Made by a program: the position numbers and the translations under genes
Part shown: positions 55,862-64,000 of the stretch, piece after piece
Position numbering within the stretch: the first letter of the stretch is position 1
Layout of the letters: each line of letters starts with the position of its first letter
Notes under the pieces: generated by a model
Seen by the model: only the letters and a program-made list of their open reading frames with translations
Told to the model about the DNA's origin: nothing
The model's database searches: none
Source of the DNA: Macrolepiota albuminosa
Taxonomy: Eukaryota; Basidiomycota; Agaricomycetes; Agaricales; Agaricaceae
Direction of reading: 5' to 3'
NCBI GenBank assembly: GCA_027475525.1
Contig: JAMWFC010000073.1
Span: forward strand, 1,017,791-1,081,790
Length of the DNA stretch: 64,000 nucleotides

Positions 55862-56126
55862 CCATGTCCCATGATTCCTGTGTTTGTAAATGCTTCAAGA
55901 GCAGATGCAACATAGCCAACAAGTTGGGAACAACAGGAATGGGAGCAGGTGATGGGGACCTGTCCCTTCCAGAACTGACATTTGCAGCACTACTAGACAC
56001 ATTGATGGTCACTAGCACAATTACCTTGGCAACTGTGTTTGAAGGGCTCATCAACAATTGCCGGCTCCCAGCCATGTCATTTGAGCTGGGTGAGGTCTTG
56101 TACTGTCCCTTTTGCAGCAAGTTCAA
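55862..56126 (-). other. Open frame crossing the G3 insertion site
   Basis: On the minus strand about 85 codons (QLLMSPSNTVAKVIVLVTIN, DRSPSPAPIPVVPNLLAMLH) reach the G3 target GTCAG and, in the empty-site arrangement, continue at 47446 (SDTAAVLPDIADTYMHNAMP) for about 35 more codons. No family recognised. It overlaps the end of the pogo C-terminal frame. Confidence 0.35.
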
Positions 56127-58225
56127 GTGCTATTGCAAGAATTTTGAAATCTTCTTTTTTTTTGTAGGTTGTAATCGGAAGTTCAAAGATTTTGAGGGCT
56201 GATTCACATGCAATTTGAGTATTCCGTGCATTTGTCTCTGCTACTTTTTGAGCTTCTTTCTTGGCCTCCTCTATCTCCTTTTCCACTCTTTCTCTTTCCT
56301 CCTCCTCAAATGCATTTTTAAGCTCTGGATGAGTAAGAAAACAAGCCTTGATTTTGGTGGATCCTTGAGTCTTTTTTTTTGCATGTTTTCAAGGCAAACA
56401 CACGTGTCAGCAAGCTCCTTTTGAATGATAGTACAGTGAGAGTTTGCAGACTGCGTAAGTCCTTTTTGAACATCCAATTGCCTTTTTAAAGCCCCTACTT
56501 CTTCTCGGAGGCTTTGAATCTCCACCAGTAAGTCATCCTTTGACTTTAGCATGTTATATGCTAATGGAACATGTTCACTGGCAGGTGTTATCATTTCAAG
56601 TGATGCCATTGATAAAGACCGGGTTACAGGGGTAGCATAGGGATGTGGGGTAGGTGTAGATGGGATTGGGAGAGAGCAGGAAGCACCAGGAGTCATTGAA
56701 GAGGTAAGCATTGGGTCAATGTCCAGCTCATCTTCATGTTGATTCTCAAGATGAAATACTGAATCTTCTTCTAGTTGCATATTTGTCTCTGGCTCCCAGT
56801 CAGAGCTCAATGTCTCCATGTCATCACTATTGCAATCACCATCGGTCATGACAGCAGGAGGTGAAGATGGGATGGCATCAGGATATGAAGAGGGAACATG
56901 GGCTTGAGTTGAATATGCCATGCTTGGTGCGTAGTTGTCATCTGTAAATATTTCTGGATTAAATGGATGGATTCCTGTCAATTGAAATGAAGTTTTGATG
57001 ATTTCTGGAGTCATTGCTGGCCTGATCTTCATGTATTCATGAATGAAGTTGTTTCGGTCTATTACCACTCCTTCAATGATTTGAATGGCACATTGCATGT
57101 TTCATGCATGGCTTATGGGACCAAATGGGCCAATGTCAAGGGGCTGAAGCTTATGGGTTGTTTTTGATGGAAAGGCAAATAAGATGATGTCGTGCATATA
57201 GGCAGCTTTCTGCATTGCTGGTGTTTCATGTGAGTCATGCCCATTAAATGTCAGGACAATAGGCTTTCCAGGTACACAAAGAGAAGTAGCAGCAGGAACA
57301 AAGACTTTGAGAAACCATTGCTCACAGATAAAATGGTCAGCCCAGCCTGAAAGTGATGTTGCCACACTTGAAAACTATTAGAAACAAACAAATGAAAGGG
57401 TTGAAATAATGGCTTACCTGCCAATCTGCTCTTCAATGTCTCAAACATCAGGCATAGGTCCCTCAGGAAGAATAAATGATGGTGGCATGCTTTTTCCCAC
57501 AGCAGAAATACACTCAATCACTGTCACCAACTGCAAATTGTCGCTTTTGATCCTGTGTCTGATTTTTTGCTGAACCATAAAAAGATGTTTTCTCCCATCA
57601 TTTCTTCTTCCACCTCCCAGCTGACTTCCTGTCTCATCCATATTCCATTGGTTATCTGGAGGAACTCCATCTGGTGGAGCACAATCATGTAGAGATTTTC
57701 AAAGTGAAAAATAATGAGCCACTGTTGATCTATTAAAATTTGCTGCTCGTTTAGTATCTAGAGCCACAGCCCGTCCTAATTTAAGTGTGGGATTGCGTGT
57801 CAAGAAACGTTGATGCCATTGTTTTTCTGGGACTCTGGCATCTTTAGTGAGAGTACTGGCTGTTTTTCTGAGATCGTTATGATGAAGGGCCTGTCCAGAA
57901 ATAGCAGAATGGCCACACCAGTCAGCAAGGACCTTTTCTTGCAATGGATCAAGAAGCTGACTCTTCTTGTGAGCCTCAGCATGGGAATGATGACGTCCTG
58001 TACAATGTTCTTGTAATGTTGACCGTGCAACCTTTTGGCAAATATCAATTAAGTGTTAAGCATTGAATTTTGTATATTCATAGCACTAACCCCACACTGC
58101 CGTGCTGCTTCAGCTGTGCTTGTGTATATGCCATCTCGAAGACCTGTCAGAGCACTTTGCATTTTGACTTCATATTTGGCAGTTTTACACTGCTTGTCAG
58201 CCACAATGTGGCCTTTCTTTGGCAT
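56077..58225 (-). pseudogene. Pogo-type (DDE_1) transposase
   Basis: Minus strand, ATG at 58225 (MPKKGHIVADKQCKTAKYEV). Exon 1 (58225-58091) has a psq-type helix-turn-helix (AARQCG). After a 59-bp intron (58090-58032, GTTAGT...AAAAG) exon 2 (58031-57418) carries the CENP-B-like DNA-binding domain (WCGHSAISGQALHHNDLRKT, WHQRFLTRNPTLKLG) and the first catalytic part (NMDETG). A second intron (57417-57375, 43 bp) follows. Exon 3 has TFNGHDSHE and HKLQPLDIGPFG (second and third acidic residues), then a long acidic tail with a coiled coil (VEIQSLREEVGALKRQLDVQ). In-frame TGA at 57699, 57441 and 57102 and a frame break near 56280 make it a pseudogene. Terminal inverted repeats and a TA target were not located. 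Confidence 0.85.
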
Positions 58226-58305
58226 AGAATCAGAGGAAAAATTGAGAATGCTGTTCCTTATTCTGATATCATTTATTATATTGTCATAGACGAGATCAAA
58301 CATTA

Positions 58306-58710
58306 AACAAAGCGTGCTTTCTTAGCGTGACATGACACGTTTGATAGATCAAATCAATGATTTCCACACACAGCATCAAATGGCAGACGTGACAACGAGT
58401 GACTTTTTCAAGAAGACCCTCCCAACGGGACTCAATGAATTCTAGCTTGTTTTCTTTCATTCAACTTTGGTACACCAGATGAATGTGATCACTCATTGAA
58501 CCAAGAGTTTTAAGAAATGAATGATCAATTTACGAGAGATCAAAAGTGTCGACTAGGGGGGGTGTCGATTGCCCCGTCAGCCATAGTATGCCCTCTGAAG
58601 TGACAAAATAGATACAAAATGGGTCACGGCCGTTACACCGTAACATCACGCTGCACCGCGCCTCGAGCAACATTTCTCTCACACACCATACTCATCCAAC
58701 AGACTTGAAC
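58306..58710 (+). promoter_or_regulatory. Upstream region of the peroxiredoxin gene
   Basis: No gene here. There is no clear TATA box; CpG content rises towards the gene. A short palindrome GTTACACCGTAAC lies at 58632-58644, about 70 bases before the ATG, followed by pyrimidine-rich TTTCTCTCACAC just upstream of the start. The left part may include the unlocated pogo terminus. Confidence 0.4.
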
Positions 58711-59656
58711 ATGCCTCCTCGTAAAAGCTCAGGAGCGACGAACACAGAACCTACGCGACGTTCATCGCGAATTGTAACACAGCCGAAAGATGAGCAGTCG
58801 AAAGTTGCATCGAAGAAACGGTCTGCGAAGGCCGCAAAAACTGAGGATGCTGGTCCGGAAGATGGCTCGTCAGTCTCGAAAAAAAAGGTGATGTATATGT
58901 CTATACATGATGTAAACGAGGGCAATCTAGGGCTAACGGCTCTGAGGCAAAAACAAATAGCGATGAAGAAGCTCTTGAAGACGAAGAGGGAGCAATCACC
59001 TTGGCTCCAATCGATATTGCGGACAATTTGCCGAGCGTGACGCTCAAGAACGAGAAAGGAGAGGAATTGGATATTGCTAGTCTGGCTGTTGAAAAGGGGT
59101 TAGTCCTTTTTTTGGTACCAAAAGCCAATACGCGTAAGCGGCTGTGTTGAGTTTTTTCAACGTAACATTGACCATTTCTTTTACAAGCCGGTTGCACAAA
59201 TCAGGCGTGTGGTTTCCGTGATATTTATTCTGACTTCACCTCGTTGGACTATGCTGTATATTGCTTGAGTGCTGATTCGCCTGCTGCTCAGAGCAAGTGG
59301 CAGACGAAGGTACTTCTTTGTCCAAAACATCTTCCGCTACTTACTAATGTTATTTTTCCTCCAGAAAGAGCTTCCTTACCCATTGATTTCCGACCCCAAA
59401 CACGTTCTCATCAGTGCATTAGGTGCTGGTGAAGGCGGAAAGACGAAGCGCAGTCATTTCATCTTCGAAAAAGGTGGAAAGTTGCTGGAAAAGCAGATCC
59501 CCGTTAAGCCCGTGGATAGGTCAGCCGTACCATATGCAGTGATCCTAACTAAAAAAGGCTAACGTTCTTTTGTTCTCCAGTCCGAAGCTCGCTCTTGAGT
59601 TTATCAAGAGTCTACTGCCTACAAAACCTGAGAATACCGCAGACGATAACGTTTGA
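58711..59656 (+). CDS. DOT5: Nuclear thiol peroxidase (Dot5/BCP-PrxQ family peroxiredoxin)
   Basis: Five exons give 238 residues: 58711-58887, 58947-59133, 59188-59309, 59365-59519, 59581-59656, with GT-AG introns of 59, 54, 55 and 61 bp that all join in phase. Residues 1-75 are basic then acidic (TRRSSRIVTQPKDEQ, SKKRSAKAAK), a likely nuclear localisation tail. The peroxiredoxin domain starts at about 86 (LPSVTLKNEKGEELDIASL). The active site is TPGCTNQACGFRD with peroxidatic Cys124 and resolving Cys129 (C-X4-C, typical of BCP/PrxQ), then LSADSPAAQSKWQ, LPYPLISDPKH and RSHFIFEKGGK. It reduces hydroperoxides using thioredoxin. Yeast Dot5 is nuclear. No stops or indels, normal CpG content: the one clearly functional host gene here, flanked by dead transposons on both sides. 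Confidence 0.93.
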
Positions 59657-59999
59657 TGTACCCCGAGGAGGATACACATCAAGTGACATTATAACAATAT
59701 TTGTGTTGTATCTGCATCTATCGTGTCGTTTTGCTGTGCGTTTGTATATTTAATATGGTTATCCTTAGTCAGAAACCAGCCCATAGTGCCGAGTCGCTGT
59801 GAGTGATGAGTGCAAGTGATCAGAAGAAGTCCAAGGTACCATAAACAAATAATGTTATGCAGGGGATTCTGCTGCCGACCCTGGCTAGTTGTCCGTTCGA
59901 AGCAAGGGTCACCGCGGATGCGAATGGCAATCCTTGAAGCTGAAATTGTTATGAGGTTTGCGCACTGAAGCTCATGAAGTTTACGGAGACCTGCAATTT
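59657..59999. other. 3' flank of the peroxiredoxin gene
   Basis: AT-rich 3' region (TTTGTATATTTAATATGG) and then about 200 bases of host-like composition. No complete gene was recognised; a minus-strand frame near 59850-59950 may be part of an exon cut by the LINE at 60000, but this is weak. Confidence 0.35.
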
Positions 60000-61548
60000 C
60001 TATTCTGTCTTGTACTCAGAATAATGGGGGTCTAGTGTTCCTTCAAGGAAAGTCTTCCATGTGTTTCTGACTACCTTGCTATTCATAGCCCATTTTCTGA
60101 AGTGGAGTGTGTTCATGGCCAGGCAGTTGGTCTTCAATTGGTGTGATAAAGCTGCCTTGAGTTTGTTCTTCACCTTACCTTCAGTGTGCAGCTTGTCAGG
60201 ATCTGCTTCCCTTGTAATTCTCCACTCACAGCAAATTTTCCAGATTATCCTCACTGCCTCCAATACTACTATGATAGAGAACCTTTTTGCCCCAGCACTT
60301 CTTTTCCCTGGGCACCGGTTTACAAGGGTGCTGATAGGCTTCGACTCAGACTGAGCACATCAAGGGACATTATTGTCAACCAACACTTGACATACTGGAG
60401 ACTCTAGTGACCAGTTTGGGTACAGAGCATCCCTAGCTCTTTTGCTCTATTGCAGGACTTATCTGTTTATCCTAAATCACCAGTTACCAGTCCTTCAGCA
60501 CACTCCATCCATCTACTTCAAGGATCGAGAAGGCTCAGAACTTATAGTGCTAGCATGATGGCAGGGAGTTGACTCTGACCAAACCCTGATCAATACCAAA
60601 AGGGGTTAACAGTTGGCACTGTCAATCACCAAGGCACCTCAATCAGAAGTCTAAAGGAATCAATGATGACAAGACAGGATACACACAGACCCAGCATTCA
60701 AATTTATCAAAAGATGGTACAATGTTTAGTGCCGGGATCAGCGCTCACAGCGTCTGTCAAGGATTTTCTGACCATACCCTAGAATGGCCTGACCAATTAA
60801 ATTACATCAAAAAGTGAGCAGACTCATACAATTTCTAAGTAGTTTTAGAGTCACCGTTAGTCGCTGTCACTCATGTGCTACAGGTTGCCGTTGTCAGGTG
60901 GCCATTAGCTACAATCACAAGGAGAAATGCTAATTGGTAGCATTGCAAATGGACTTATTGGAAATACAGTAGCACATAGTATAAAAACTAGCTACTTCAC
61001 ATGTACATAACAACAAATTGTAACCTCTTAAGCACCCAGTTACACTGAGCATTCAAATTGTGCTAGCTCTGCCTGACTTTGCTACTAAGTTAGGCACTAG
61101 CTTTGTCTATCTCGTCTTTATTGTTTACAGTGCCACCTATGGGCACATTATGCTGTGCTATTCATCTTCTTCTCTTTACCTTTGCTTAAACTACAGTGCT
61201 TACCATTTGCTAGGTAGCACCCAAGGCACTATCATTTAGTGCATTGTTCTATCACATCTGCTTGAGCACACCGGGACCCTGTCAGGACTCCTCACAACCC
61301 TACATGCCAGGCACTGGAGACGGCGTTGTACTGCATATATGTCCAGCGCATCCAACCACAGTTGGCATCATCAGCACATCTGAGCAGGGCTCCTAGGGGT
61401 TTAGTGAAGGGTATTTTCCTCTTCTCATGTAAGAGTTTAACTACATTCCAGACTGTGTTCTGCCCCAACATAGAGCACTTGGTGAGAATATGTTCCATTG
61501 TTTCTGTAATGTTGCCACACATTGTACATGTCAGGGATCACTTAAAAT
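60000..61548 (-). pseudogene. LINE C-terminal fragment (zf-RVT), split by an L3 repeat
   Basis: On the minus strand 61548-61380 encodes a reverse-transcriptase-associated zinc finger (CTMCGNITETMEHILTKC) and PFTKPLGALL. After the inserted L3 repeat (61378-60345) the protein continues (GAKRFSIIVVLEAVRIIWK, ITREADPDKLHTEGKVKNKL, HFRKWAMNSKVVRNTWKTFL) to a stop at 60000. This C-terminal domain follows RT in several fungal LINEs and helps bind RNA or target DNA. The RT itself is absent, so the copy is 5'-truncated, as is usual for LINEs. Confidence 0.75.
60345..61378 (+). repeat. L3 repeat (probable LTR), copy a
   Basis: Starts TGATAGGCTTCGACTCAG and ends GGCATCATCA; TATAAAAA at about 60980. About 1.03 kb, aligned along its length with 44397-45425 but with most GCGC words changed to GTGC/GCAC. 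It interrupts the LINE C-terminal domain. Confidence 0.75.
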
Positions 61549-61549
61549 G

Positions 61550-62060
61550 ATTGAAAACTGACAATCACAAACTGAATATTTGAGTAGACTACAATACATT
61601 TTATACTATTGGAAGGTCTCATATGTACGTACCTAAGTAAAACAATAATTGAGAGTATTTGTTGTTTGTGACAAAATGACTGAGAAAAGAGGTGAGTGTC
61701 AAAAGAGAAGTGACACAAGGAACAAGTAGAGATAGTCAAAGATAGCTGAACAGATTTGATAGGTAAATAAAATGGTCACCACCTAAGATAGCATTGGGTG
61801 AAGATGGAGACATTGGCAAGACAGTCTGTGGTTTGTAAAGAGAAACTGGGGTACAAGTCAGGTGTATGGAGATAATCAATGGAGTGATGTTTTTCAAGGA
61901 CTGACAAATACTATGCATGGCATTTGGTTCATGACATTACCCTCCTTTCTAAGGCAAGAGCTCTGAGCAAGCCTAAGGTTGCATATTGTCCATGATTGGA
62001 ATAAATGGGTAAGGACTTGTATTCTGTGAATGAGATTCAGCATGCTGTGGTGGGGTTGTT
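61550..62060. other. Unassigned AT-rich sequence between LINE and G5
   Basis: No coding sequence or repeat recognised. By position it may be the 3' untranslated region or a decayed LTR of G5. Confidence 0.3.
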
Positions 62061-63436
62061 TCAGTGGAAGGTAGTTACCATACATGGGGCCTCAATCTGC
62101 ATGCAAGTTTCCTGTTCCCAAGTGTTGTACAAGTCAGCTAAATCTTTCCAGTTCACGAGGTATTCAAGTTTGTTATTGAGTAAGCATAAATCAAGAATTT
62201 TGGCTAGTTTCCAGTTTTCCCCTCTGACATTAAGAGTGACATGGAGGTTTGGTCGATTGAATTCATCCTCTTTGAATCTGCAGAGTTTCAAGATGTGGAA
62301 AGTTGGATGCATGTGCCAAGATTTGGGCAGTCTGAGTTGATAGGCAATGTTAGAGTATTTCTTTGTAATTTTGAAGGGTCCTAGGCATCTCCAATCAAGT
62401 TTTTTCTTTGGTTGTCCTGTAATGATGTGCTTGGCATTGAGCCACATCTTATCCCCCTCTTCATAGACCTTGGGCTTGTATTTTTGATTGTAAAATCTTT
62501 TCATGTCTTCTGCTGCCCCTCATAATACAGCTTGTGTTTCTTCTCTCACTGCCCTCATTCTCGTTGCAAAGTTCTCCACTGTTTCCAGTGTGGTTGGTTT
62601 TGATGAAGGGTTGAGCCCTGTATTTACTTCTCTACCTTTTGTTACAAAGAAGGGTGATTTTCTGGTGCTGCTTGAAACTCGGTTGTTGTAGGAAAATTCA
62701 GCTAATGGCAGCCACCCTGACCAATCATCCATATGATAATTTACAAATAGACAAAGATATTGTTATATTTCCTGATTAATACATTTTGTTTGCCTGTCAG
62801 TTTGGGGATGGTGTGATGTGGATAGATTTTGAGTTATACCTAGTAATTTATAAAGTTTCTTTGAGTTCCCTTGTTTTGTATCTTTCTGGATGACCTCCTA
62901 TATAAGAGTCATGGCACAAGCTTATAACCTTTCTTTTTATGTCTTTATCAGCAATAACTATTAACCTGTTTCTGAGATTAAGTCCGTTATTCTGCTTCTA
63001 TTGTGCTGTTTTATCTTTCTTGTTTGTTGGCACAGGATTTCTACCTCTCAATATTTGTACAATATAATCATCCTTGGTGCCTATTGTTACTGCATTTCCA
63101 ATGTGTAGGCTGGAGATATGTTCCAGAGTAATGAGGACTATATCAGTATTGTCTTTCTGAACTCCCTCTTTGTGGTCTGGCCTACAAGATAGTGCATCCA
63201 GTTTTAACATTGATTTTTCTGGCTGTGTCTTAACACATAATTGTAGTCTGCTAATATCCCTGACCAGCATGCTTGTCAACAGTTTAATTTTTGTTGCTAT
63301 GAGGAAATATTCCAAGTTTTTATGGTCTGTCTATATTTCTAGTTTATGTTTACTACCCTGTACTAAGTGTTTCCATTCATCTAAGGCCCTAATGATTGCT
63401 AATAATTCTTGATTGTGTATTTTGTAGTTTCTCTCA
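62061..63436 (-). pseudogene. G5: Gypsy RNase H, integrase and chromodomain fragment
   Basis: Minus strand from 63436: RNase H (NYKIHNQELLAIIRALDEWK, TDHKNLEYF, RPDHKEGV), decayed integrase zinc and core region (62750-62990), then LPLAEFSYNNRVSSSTRKSP and RMRAVREETQAVL, the basic linker (MKRFYNQKYKPKVYEEGDKM) and a chromodomain-like end (WKLAKILDLCLLNNKLEYLV ... YNTWE). TGA at 62520-62522 stands where Arg/Lys is usual (AVL-stop-GAAEDM), again fitting CGA to TGA. It is a separate Gypsy lineage. Its 5' end is cut at 63437 by sequence related to gene C. Confidence 0.8.
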
Positions 63437-63530
63437 GTGTAAGGGCAACCTCTAGAGGCTGTGGCTCAGTCACACAGCTGGCAGAGGGAGATCCAAAGTG
63501 TATTAGAATATATACTGACAATATTGTTGG
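63437..63530 (+). pseudogene. Second copy of part of gene C
   Basis: GTAAGGGCAACCTCTAGAGG onward is nearly identical to 42131-42165 joined directly to 43990-44035. It thus lacks the 1.8-kb insertion and shows the uninterrupted sequence. Left neighbour is G5, so this is a moved or truncated copy. Confidence 0.75.
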
Positions 63531-63739
63531 AGTATCTCCTATCTAGTCTCTGCATCTGATCTCTCACATGACTAATTGTCACATCACCTGTGCTTTGCTT
63601 CCTTGCAGCCTCAGTTGTTTCCTCCATCATTGGAACGACACTAAGGCTGTAAGTCTGCAATCACTTCCTGACAAACAGATATACTTATTGTAACTTTATC
63701 ACACAGTTTTCTTTGTTTGTACCTCACTAGGTCCGGGAT

Positions 63740-63952
63740 TACAGGTTATGGGCCCTTTCTAAACTCAGCTTGTTGGAACAACTCATTGTTCAGATATTCA
63801 TATTGGGTGCCCGTGGCTGCCTCCACGTGGTGCTGGCAATTCTTTTTATTCTTGGCTTATCATGTCCAACCACACTTCAAGTGAGAGGGAAATTCCACAA
63901 CATCCTTGGGAGGGTGAAGACACGACGACATTTCCTGACCTGGGATCCTTAA
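63740..63952 (+). CDS. Open frame with hydrophobic segment, possible exon
   Basis: A GTAAGT...CACTAG intron-like stretch (about 63651-63730) precedes a frame reading VRDYRLWALSKLSLLEQLIV, then a hydrophobic run (LHVVLAILFILGLSC) and VRGKFHNILGRVKTRRHF, ending at a TAA at about 63950. It may continue the gene C-type sequence to its left. No family recognised. Confidence 0.3.
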   Translation, partial: YRLWALSKLSLLEQLIVQIFILGARGCLHVVLAILFILGLSCPTTLQVRGKFHNILGRVKTRRHFLTWDP

Positions 63953-64000
63953 ATATTCCATGCATACATGAACCGCCAATTCTGGGAGCATATAACCCAC

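Overview
The window looks like a repeat-rich block from a basidiomycete (agaricomycete-type) nuclear genome. The evidence is short GT-AG introns of about 43-91 bp, a peroxiredoxin gene with five small exons, and a mix of chromodomain Ty3/Gypsy elements, Ty1/Copia, Helitron, KDZ, pogo and LINE sequences typical of such fungi. A single convincing host gene is visible: a five-exon nuclear thiol peroxidase (Dot5/BCP family) at 58711-59656. No rRNA, CRISPR array, bacterial operon or functional tRNA gene was seen. A 100-base run of N (11961-12060) marks an assembly gap.

Layout. 1-1747: the 3' part of a LINE reverse transcriptase gene, cut by the insertion of a large chromodomain Gypsy element (G1, minus strand, 1748-11884). 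Besides gag-pol, G1 carries an unusual reading frame of about 1,078 codons (ORF3) between pol and the 3' LTR. G1's gag is itself broken by the start of a young LTR that runs into the assembly gap. 12.7-17.0 kb: very AT-rich, decayed Helitron remains in two opposite orientations. 17.0-24.2 kb: a decayed plus-strand Gypsy (G6), a partial 1-kb LTR (L3), a cysteine-rich element protein, two L2 LTRs (one a clean solo LTR with target duplication inside a dead Gypsy, G7) and a 43-base poly(A) run. 25068-40233: a composite interpreted here as one large KDZ transposon with inverted terminal repeats of about 320-350 bp. It holds a KDZ transposase gene and two other unrecognised genes, and was later hit by a solo LTR (TSD GAGAA) and a young Copia element with identical LTRs (TSD ATAAT). 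40.2-47.4 kb: a Gypsy 3' end, an unrecognised two-exon gene (gene C) split by a long inverted-repeat structure, L2 and L3 LTRs, and part of another Gypsy (G4). 47452-55856: a Gypsy element with matching LTRs and TSD GTCAG whose interior is a chimera containing a second Gypsy family (G2). 55.9-58.3 kb: a pogo-type DNA transposon. 58.3-60.0 kb: the host gene island. 60.0-64.0 kb: a LINE fragment split by an L3 LTR, then another dead Gypsy (G5).

How the parts relate. Most elements are pseudogenes, and they have decayed in one consistent way: many in-frame stops are TGA (ex-CGA Arg), with some TAG or TAA (ex-CAG/CAA Gln). This points to C-to-T mutation, mainly at CpG, of the RIP or methyl-CpG-deamination kind. 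Nested insertions with preserved target duplications give a relative order of events. The items most worth following are the three-gene KDZ element, the extra 3' frame of the Gypsy family, and the chimeric Gypsy at 47-56 kb.

All reading was by eye. Family names rest on recognisable motifs and on comparison between copies inside the window, not on database searches.
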